Assembly (NCBI GenBank): GCA_036250195.1
Contig: JAVHZZ010000005.1
Span: 73,398,505 to 73,462,504 of the forward strand
Origin: Mixophyes australis
Taxonomy: Eukaryota; Chordata; Amphibia; Anura; Limnodynastidae
Reading direction: 5' to 3'
DNA length: 64,000 nt
The notes below the pieces were generated by a model. The model was not told where the DNA came from and searched no databases. It saw nothing but the letters and a program-made list of their open reading frames with translations. Shown piece after piece: positions 56,239 to 64,000 of the stretch (the stretch's first letter is position 1; each line of letters begins with the position of its first letter). The translations under genes were made by a program, and so were the position numbers.

Positions 56239-56884
56239 CACTATTATAATACATGTACTCTAGTACTCACGATAAAACTTACCTTACAGGCAAATCTTGC
56301 CAATAAAACATGACGGCTTAATAAAACTTCCCTGCACAAAATCAGTACTTAAAATGGCCAACCTCATGCCAAGCTTTGTTGAGCGCACATGCTGACAGCT
56401 CTCTGAGGATCATTTTTCTAATAGATGTTTTATACAACTCAAGCACATTACAGTCCATATGACAATACGACCTTTATAACTATAGCAACAGGTCCTGTTC
56501 TTTACTTATTAAACTAAACAACCAACATTAGCAATATTCTTATTAAATCTCCAATAATACATTACAATACAATAGTTGGCAGGCCACCAAAAATATCTCT
56601 TTATCTAGCAGTCATTAAGCATTGTCCACTAATCTCCCTTTGGTCTCACAGGTTATTAACACAAAACCATGTAGTCTGTATCTTTATCTAACAGCCATTA
56701 CACATTGTGCACTAATCTCCCTTTGGTCTTACAGGGGAAGGGGATGCCTACACACAAACAAACCGTTTTCTAACATTTACTAACAATTAATACAAACATT
56801 TACTACAATCTCTTAAAACTATCGTTCCCACTAACATTCACTAGAATTTCAATACAAACTATGTGCAAAGTCACTACTTATATC
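56237..56884. other. No gene recognised
   Basis: Contains a loosely duplicated segment ('cattaagcattgtccactaa' at about 56,614 and 'cattacacattgtgcactaa' at about 56,695, both followed by 'tctccctttggtct'), about 81 bp apart. No gene. Confidence 0.45.
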
Positions 56885-57352
56885 CAGGGCCGGATTTACC
56901 GCTAGGCAACCTAGGCACCTGCCTAGGGACTAGCGGCTCTCGGGGGGCACAGTTGGGGGGGACAGGAGCAATTTGAAAAAAAAACCCGGCCCCTCCCCCG
57001 ACTCGCGGCAACCACCCCCACCCACGTAACTTGTGCAGGGGGGGGGTGGGGGGGGGGGGTGCCGCAAATCGGGTCCCGGCAGCCTCTTCTCCTCTCAGTG
57101 TCTCAGTTATAGAGAGAGAGGAGGAGAGGCTGCCGGGACCCGACGGGCGATCACGTGACTCACGGCACATGCTTTCATATCTACTTAACTATAGGGGTAT
57201 ATGGTAGGCATGCGGCGGCACATGCTTTCACTTCTACGTAACTATAGGGGTATATGGTAGGCTGCAAAAATATAGTGCTATGGATTGTTTCAGGGAGGGG
57301 GCCCAAAAACAGTATCCTGCCTAGGGCCCTATGAAGTCTAAATCCGGCTCTG
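56885..57352. mobile_element. hAT-type MITE, complete
   Basis: 468 bp. Left CAGGGCCGGATTTACCGCTA, right (read inward) CAGAGCCGGATTTAGACTTC. Perfect 8-bp target duplication cttatatc at 56,877-56,884 and 57,353-57,360. The inside has G/C homopolymers, an inverted pair (cctctcagtgtctcagtta / gagagagaggaggagaggc region) and a tandem duplication of about 55 bp at about 57,165-57,262 ('gcacatgctttca' ... 'ggggtatatggtagg'). No transposase. Confidence 0.9.
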
Positions 57353-57360
57353 CTTATATC

Positions 57361-59888
57361 TTTTTAGAGCAATATATCTTAAGCACACTTACATTTACTA
57401 GTCACGCAATTGTACAGCATTGCAGGAGTTACTGCTAACATCTGCAAAACATCTACAACATATTTACAATGTTACAATATCACAGCCACAAACATTTAAA
57501 CAAACCAAAGACAATTCCATTCAAACAGCAAATCATCACTGACCAAATTATGTGATCATTCCAAGACACCAGCCCTCCATGCTGCCCCAATGTAGCTCCT
57601 GTAATACTGGCTTGTCCATGTGGATGTGTGTAAGAGAAGAGAAATTTTCTGTGCGTATGTGTGTATATATCACAGGTCACCCCCAAAGGTAGGCGGATTT
57701 CCAACACAGGGTGCCTTAAGAGATGTTAATTAAGCTTCTTATATTTCTACAGCAGAATAACCAACGTTCTTCAGTTAAGGTGGGGAGGAGATTGTCCAGG
57801 GAAAAACAGTCCCTGTTCAATGACTACTAACGAAGGAAAATGGAATCTATAATAATAGATTCTATATAATCTTCTTCATAAAGTAAGATATTTAACATAA
57901 CTACGCCAGGATTTCTGCTGCCTTCCCTTCTGCACTAGACATTTTTGGTATCATTAATGACATATTAGTTGTTTTTTTCCCAGATGGGACAACAGCTGAA
58001 GCTATCTTTTAAAAGAAAAAAAAAACAATATCTCTATTTCTCTACCTTTTCCATGCTCTAATTTGCCTTCAGTGCTTCTCAGGGTGACAATGTATTAATA
58101 ATAATTATAATTATTCCGTTTCACTGTGTTGACTAAATAACATGGCATCAGTTGGCCAATAGACTCTATGCAATTTAGTAGGATATTAGGAAGACTTGTT
58201 ACATACCTTGTAACAATGTAAGTATAACAACATTATATGTTTTCAAACACATTGCTTATTAGATAAATAACTTATTGGGAATCATTTTTCATAATATTAT
58301 ATATAATATTATACTATTATACTTTTCTATTGTTTTAAACATTTATACTAATGTTGTATACATGAGTCAATATAATAATTCATAAAGGTGAATTTCTTTC
58401 TGGCATATATTTCCAATTAAAACTCTATGCCAAAGAAATTATTTAGAATATATGTTAATACATTGGTCGATTGATGTTAATATGATGTTTAGAACTCTGT
58501 AGTTTGAGTGGTGATCTTTTGTTTTACTTTTTGTATTTCTTAAGGGTTGCAAAAACTCCCTTGAATACAGCTGTCAAACTTGAGACTGCTTAATATACAG
58601 TATATAACTAGATATAAATTTAAGGCTTGTATCTTCAACTGCAAAAAGTGGTGTTGCCTTTTTTATGCTGTTAACCAATACTAATGCACATCTAAATTTC
58701 AGGCTGTTTTAAGTCCATAATGCACCTCAAATACATCTTTCTTCATTTGCGCAATATTTCCAAGTACATGGTTACTAAGTTTCAGAAGACTAATTGAAAT
58801 GGTGTTGTATGAGCATTTATTTTGCATTTTTATAATGTTGGTAGCAAGATCAGACATTGGTTAGAGATTTATGTAGAGTTTAGCCTAAATTTATAGTTAA
58901 GACTTTGTCCTGGACTTACGTTAGGTTTAGGGTTGGGAACAATAAACTTTCTTTAGGGTATAGGGTTATGCTAGTGCTAGGGTTAGAATAAGCAATTGAT
59001 ATAGTTTAATGTTGAGTTGTGCAGTCTTTTATTTCACCTGGCTCCCTAAACAACTCGTAGCAACACACATGCACACTCACAAGTAAATGGAATAAGCCAC
59101 TTGGTATATTTATTGAACAGGCCTAGTAAACATTTGGCCTGTAACGTAGTAAATTAAGGACAGCGTATAACAAATAATTTAATCTCTGAAACAGTGGAGA
59201 TGTAAAAGGTACAGAGTAATATGACCAAAATTGGATAGTAGTAATAAAATGCAAAACAGTTAAGTCACTGTATCTGACGCTTTAAATATGGTAATGCACC
59301 TGCCTCAAGAAAAGGAGGATGGATCGTATAGCAATATCATGTTACTTTAGAACTATTTTAAAACTTAGGGCCACGTGGTAATGAAGAGGGGTTACTCTCT
59401 ATAAATACCTATGGATTTGCACCCTGAAACAAAGAATTGAATACTGGCAATATGGATGAGATGGAGAGGCTAACACAAAGGGCAAGTGTATATTCTAGAC
59501 CAAAAGTGGTTTACATCTTGTGGAATATGAGACAACAATATCAATATTACACCTTTAACAGTGTTAAGATGAATAGCCGCAGTTCTTTAAAATATTTCTG
59601 TAGATGTATACACTTTACAAAATGCAGGGAATAATGATAATGGGAGTTGTAATCTTGTGTTACAATCATTTTGACAAGTCTCTTAAGTACCAAGTACTAT
59701 TAAGTGTATGGAATTGAATCAGTTGCATAGAGGAGTAGACCCAGTAGTGTAGGGCAATGCTAGGCGATATCTCTGTCTCAAACAGCACCAGGTTTGATGC
59801 AGTGCAATGATTCCAATTCTAGAAACCTGAAGTATTCTCTGAACAAGAATCAAAGAGCTGGAATGACCTGGAATGCCTTCCAGTGACT
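57361..59888. other. No gene recognised; degenerate telomere-like patch
   Basis: About 2.5 kb, AT-rich. At 58,918-58,988 there is degenerate TTAGGG-like sequence ('gttaggtttagggttgg', 'tttagggtatagggtta', 'gctagggttag'). Nothing else supportable. Confidence 0.45.
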
Positions 59889-59974
59889 ATCCTCACCAGG
59901 GCTGCCAAGAAGAATTCAGGGCCCGGGTACAACAAATTCATGGGGCCCCCCCTCATAGTCAAATAAGCCCCAAA

Positions 59975-60012
59975 AAATTTTTGCGCCGCCTTGTGGCGGC
60001 GCAAAAAAATTT
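59975..60012. repeat. Short perfect hairpin
   Basis: TTGCGCCGCC (59,981-59,990) and GGCGGCGCAA (59,995-60,004) with loop TTGT, extended by T/A pairs on the outside. Confidence 0.85.
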
Positions 60013-60654
60013 AGGTGTATGGTCATGCATTCAGGGGCGTAGCTAGCCAAACGGCGGTGCAAAAATTTTGGGAGGTGTGGTCATGCATTTTGGGGCGTGG
60101 CAAACGTGCCATTGGGGCGTGGCTAACATAAAAACCACTAGGCTCTCAATTCGCCGGAGCGTCACATATGTTCAAGCACTCCTGACTTTCAGGACATCTA
60201 CCACCACAGTGTAGTATACAAACAATGCAGTGTGTACACAAACAGTTCAGTCTTGGCCTACACCTTACATTGGGCACAACATTCACCAAAAATTGGTATT
60301 GTCCCTACTAGAATCACAACATTTCACATACTGTCCTGCTCTCTCCTACCTGTTCTTCTCACTTTCTCCACCTGTGGCTGCATGTTTCTTTAGTTGCGGC
60401 TTGTCTGGATCCTGGAATGCTGGGGGCCCTATTTGGAAAAAAATAGCTACATTTAGATAATTCCAAACAACCCTGGCGTTAAATCAATACCATCCACGAT
60501 TAATAATTAGGCCTTCCTCCAGCTCCAATATTACAATAATGTGCCCCTTCATCATCGCCATGCCTTATGATCACACTGTGCCCTCCATGCTGTTTTTGCC
60601 CCCTTCATCTGGCTCCCCTTCATCAGACTATACTATGCTGCTCCCCCCCTTTTT

Positions 60655-61440
60655 CAATCCCACTGTGCCATGCCTCCCCCCCCCTTTGTAACCCCACTGT
60701 GCCATGCTGCCCACCATTTTTTAACCCCACTGTGCCATGCTGACCCCTGTTTATTAACCCCACTGTGCCATACTGCCCCGTTTTTTAACCCATCTGTGCC
60801 CCTCTCATTTTTTAACCCCTCTGACATGCTGCTTTCCCATTTTTTAACCCCTCTGTGCCCCCACTCATTTTTTAACCCCTCTGACATGCTGCTTTCCCGT
60901 TTTTTAACCCCTCTGTGCTCCCCCTCATTTTTTAACCCCTCTGACATGCTGCTTCCCCGTTTTTTAACCCCTCTGTGCTCCCCCTCATTTTTTAACCCCT
61001 CTGACATGCTGCTTTCCCATTTTTTAACCCCTCTGTGCTCCCCCTCATTTTTTAACCCCTCTGACATGCTGCTTCCCCGTTTTTAACCCCTTTGACATGC
61101 TGCTTTCCCGTTTTTTAACCCCTCTGTGCTCCCCCTAATTTTTTAACCCCTCTGACATGCTGCTTCCCCGTTTTTAACCCCTCTGACATGCTGCTTCCCC
61201 GTTTTTAACCCCTTTGACATGCTGCTTTCCCGTTTTTTAACCCCTCTGTGCTCCCCCTAATTTTTTAACCCCTCTGACATGCTGCTTCCCCGTTTTTAAC
61301 CCCTCTGACATGCTGCTTCCCCGTTTTTAACCCCTTTGACATGCTGCTTTCCCGTTTTTTAACCCCTCTGTGCTCCCCCTTATTTTTTAACCCCTCTGTC
61401 ATGCTGCCCCCCCCCGTTTTTTAACCCCTTTGTGTCCCCC
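60655..61440 (+). repeat. Minisatellite with higher-order structure
   Basis: Starts with about 40-bp units (accccactgtgccatgctg-like), then regular 60-bp units, each two half-units: 'ttttttaacccctctgtgct' + 'ccccctca', and 'ttttttaacccctctgacat' + 'gctgcttcccc'. From about 61,079 the order changes to a higher-order repeat of about 121 bp that contains one 'gtgctcccc' and three 'gacatgctgc' half-units, repeated from about 61,200 and 61,320. Neighbouring higher-order units are almost identical. Confidence 0.88.
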
Positions 61441-61864
61441 TCGTTTTCCTCCCTTCACTTACCTTTTCTCCTCTCTTGGTCTTCTCTGCTGCTCTGTGCT
61501 CCATACTGACTGAATGCTGGGCATGACATGATGACATCACACCCAGCATTCAGACAGTCTGAATAGAGCACAGAGCAGCAGAGAGGAGGGATGCCGGCTC
61601 CGCGATCAGGTGAGTATGTTTTGTTTTTTTTTTAAACTAGCCTGCTCCCCCCACCAACGACCGAGCCCCCCCCCCCCCCCCCTGCCAAAAAAAAAAAAAA
61701 AAAAAAAAAGAAAAGGAAAAAAAAACGTTTTCAAAAAAAATATTTGAAAATTAAAAAAAATCAGCAGCGCAAGGGCCCGGGCCGGGCCCCCTGACATGCC
61801 GGGCCCGGGTAATTAGTACCCGCTCCCCCCCCCCTCTCGGCGGCCCTGATCCTCACCATAAGGC

Positions 61865-62095
61865 AAAGTATACGTCAAAGCAGCAATACTGGCTGTTTTT
61901 TCATATAGCGCACAAATACTTGATAGCTTTAGTTTTACACTGAAATTTAAAGTTGATCTAGGACATGCCCTACCCAAACTATAAAGCTGTCCCCACAATT
62001 TTTAATTTACCTCCCCCCTCCAATGTAACATGGTTTTGTTGAGATACAAAGTTACTCCTTTATTTGCTTTGCTCTCCTTAATGGCTCAGGCCCTC
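61865..62095 (+). mobile_element. Harbinger-like MITE, right-hand part
   Basis: Shares 'ggctgttttttcatatagcg', 'cacaaatacttgatagcttt', 'aaagttgatctaggacatgc', 'cctccaatgtaacatggttt' and the terminus 'ccttaatggctcaggccc' with the copies at 39,146 and 50,905. The left terminus is missing next to the hAT element. Confidence 0.7.
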
Positions 62096-64000
62096 TGTTT
62101 CTAAGTTTTTAAATCGTATAAATATGCTTCTGTTGTTATTTCCGTATATACTGCATAGTGAAGGCACAGGAAACCGAAACATCCACATCACATGAAGTTT
62201 GTCAATCCATCCAAGGTTCTGTACATTATTTTCATCAGAAAAACACAAAATTCAGCTATGAAAACCAAGACATATCAGTGACTTGTGTATATTGCTGTTG
62301 TAAGTATAATTTTTCTACATTGGACTAGAAGCACAGCTATGGTTATGCTCTTAATAATTTTCTGGAGCACTGCTGAGTAATAGGTTCATCAACATGTCTT
62401 TTTTAAGTGGCTGACTATAGAAAGGTATAACAGATACACCAACATTAAAGGAGGGCAGTGATGCTACATTGAGCCGGTTTTCCTTTGGCTGGACTCGGGG
62501 GCATTTGCCCAATGGGCCGCTCTCACTGTAGACTACCTTGGTCTAGGTCAATGGGTTGACTGCATTTTCTTCCTTTTAAAATGTTCCTAATAGGCTGTTG
62601 AGCCAAATCTCGCTTCTCCCCCCTGGGGCTACATCATTTTACCAGCCAACCCCTGCAGGTATAGACAGTCTTGTATCATATACTGTATATCTGATCCATA
62701 AGAGAGGACATGCAAGCAACACAATCTTTTTCTTTTAGTAGGCTGTTCATTGTTGAGCAAAGTAGTATAACCTAGGTGCCTGTAATCTGTGTAATGCCCA
62801 TATCTAGAGAGAAAGGACACTCAAATAATGCGATACTTGGAGATCAGGTGAGCTGCTAAAGTTCCTGGTCACCACAAAAACAGGATTTCTCTTTACAACC
62901 CAAAGGCACAGGTTATATAACCCTTATTATTCCCATGGTGATGGAGCTTATGGGGAGCAATTTAGGGAGGCAGTTAGCTTGTGATAGTTGGAAAGATAAT
63001 AGGGCTAATTCCAGAGTATCCTCCCCCTGCTGGCTGGGGACCGTTGGTGCCTAGGAGTCAGGGCCAGGGTACTCTTTTGCAATGACCTTGCTGGCCAGAT
63101 GACAAAGTGGATGATATGGAGTTTGTTTACGCTCATTGTTTAGCCCAAACTTCTTGTTCTGTCTTATCCCTGAGAACAAATCTGTCTAGCATATAACCAA
63201 TAGTCTAAAATCCGCATAGAATGCAATAGTGTATGGTAAAAAAAACACATATGAACACAATTTACAATAAACTAACACTGCAAGATGAGGACAGTTCAGT
63301 ATGCAGAAAGAGGCGATGGAACGTAAATGTCCTTGTGTCTTATACTCTTGAGTCCAAACTCACAGCATAGTTTCCACAGGTAGCCTGAAGGAACCCTCAG
63401 CAAGAGGTAGTTGCACTGGGAATGAGCATCTACATAACATACACCAGTGGAAAAGGGGCAACACTATGACTGAATTAATTTAATTGGGACGGATGTGTGT
63501 GTAATTGCGTAGAGTGGGACCTCACCTTCAGTCACGGGTCTTGAAAGGACTGTTGCTTTCACCAGAGTTTGACTAGAGAATCCTTTGCCAAACTTGGAAC
63601 ACACCTTAAATACACTTTAACACACCACACAGAGTACAAGTAAATATTTTGGTTCATTTCTTGTCGCAATAACAAGTAATACATATTCCCTTTATGGGGA
63701 ACTGGTATGCAAATATGAAATGGGAGATGATATTAACCAGGTATCTTAAAATTCCTGCACCAAATAGGAAAGGGATTCACCTCTAACTGTTTGTCTCAGA
63801 GCCCTACAAGTCAGAACATAATACAGTCTGGATTTGTTGCTTATCCTGAGCAACATATCCTTTGGTCTCTGCTTCCTCCTTCCTCCAGCGCTTTACATTG
63901 ATTGTAGTTACAATGAATGCAATTGTAGTTACAACGTGACAATTAAAGTCCACCTTCTCGCTCCTCTTAAGCACTTACTTAAGTACACAGTTCAAGTGCA
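62096..64000. other. No gene recognised
   Basis: No supported coding, RNA or repeat feature to the window end; the small minus-strand frame at 62,629-62,820 has no motifs. Confidence 0.45.

Larger units (their letters stand above)
59897..61848. mobile_element. hAT-type non-autonomous element carrying a minisatellite
   Basis: 1,952 bp. Left CAGGGCTGCCAAGAAG, right (read inward) CAGGGCCGCCGAGAGG. Perfect 8-bp target duplication atcctcac (59,889-59,896 and 61,849-61,856). Subterminal 'cagggcccgggtac' occurs inverted near the right end ('gggcccgggtaattagtacc'). It contains a short hairpin, a 60-bp minisatellite and long C and A homopolymers (61,668-61,709). No transposase frame. The long open frames at 60,654-61,086 on both strands result from the 60-bp period being a multiple of three. 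Confidence 0.88.

Noticed and set aside
60654..61086. 137-138-aa open frames on both strands as possible repeat proteins
   Set aside because: They exist only because the minisatellite unit is 60 bp; both strands are open in mirror fashion inside a hAT element.
60655..61440. CRISPR-like array
   Set aside because: Units are contiguous without unique spacers, and the context is a vertebrate transposon.

Overview
The window looks like non-genic DNA from a large vertebrate genome, most likely an anuran amphibian. I found no exon of a conserved host gene, no rRNA or tRNA gene and no bacterial-type gene structure. Almost everything I can support is a transposable element, and the elements are often nested. 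The vertebrate call rests on V-SINEs with an L2-type tail, L2/CR1-like and L1/Tx1-like LINE fragments, Penelope-like (PLE) fragments, Tc1, hAT-Charlie and PIF/Harbinger-type elements, and a Sushi-type chromovirus. The anuran assignment is inference from this mixture.

Layout. 1-1.4 kb: decayed L2-like LINE. 2.6-2.9 kb: tRNA-derived SINE. 7.3-8.8 kb: decayed Tc1-like element with an insertion. 10.2-10.7 kb: two MITEs. 11.6-12.2 kb: old tandem-repeat element. 12.35-15.0 kb: full-length but broken hAT-Charlie element with a perfect 8-bp target duplication. 15.6 kb: second SINE. 20.8-25.1 kb: a MITE, a 975-bp Tc1-like element, a PLE GIY-YIG remnant, an L1/Tx1-like remnant and another MITE. 25.8-26.4 kb: PLE reverse transcriptase tail.

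The centrepiece is a 9-kb Ty3/gypsy chromovirus at 27,019-36,033 on the minus strand, with two nearly identical long LTRs and a perfect 5-bp target duplication (gtaac). Its order is gag, protease, RT, RNase H, integrase, chromodomain. It has no obvious tRNA primer site. Instead, 10 bases just inside the 5' LTR are exactly complementary to the expected first bases of its own transcript, which is the self-priming layout known from Tf1 and Sushi elements. The LTRs carry 80-bp tandem repeats and four copies of a stem-loop, one of which has changed on both sides of the stem. The coding frame is broken by a stop codon, a small deletion and substitution at the RT active site, an integrase active-site change, a frameshift, and a 1,034-bp insertion with 280-bp inverted arms and a 13-bp target duplication.

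36.8-46.6 kb holds a hAT end, LINE 3' fragments, MITEs, pieces of Harbinger-type Myb/SANT and MADF DNA-binding proteins, and an irregular array of about 25 copies of a GGGC-N4/5-GGCCC-like motif (45.9-46.5 kb). 48-57 kb contains a GC-rich foldback MITE, a solo LTR that splits an older MITE, a fragmentary and a complete SINE, an inverted pair of LINE 3' ends and a hAT MITE. 59.9-61.8 kb is a 1.95-kb hAT-type element with a perfect 8-bp target duplication, containing a 60-bp minisatellite with higher-order structure. Remaining stretches are AT-rich with nothing recognised.

There are no host genes acting together. The functional links are between elements: the SINEs share the L2 3' tail and were probably mobilised by L2, and the short MITEs with 3-bp target duplications fit mobilisation by Harbinger-type transposases.
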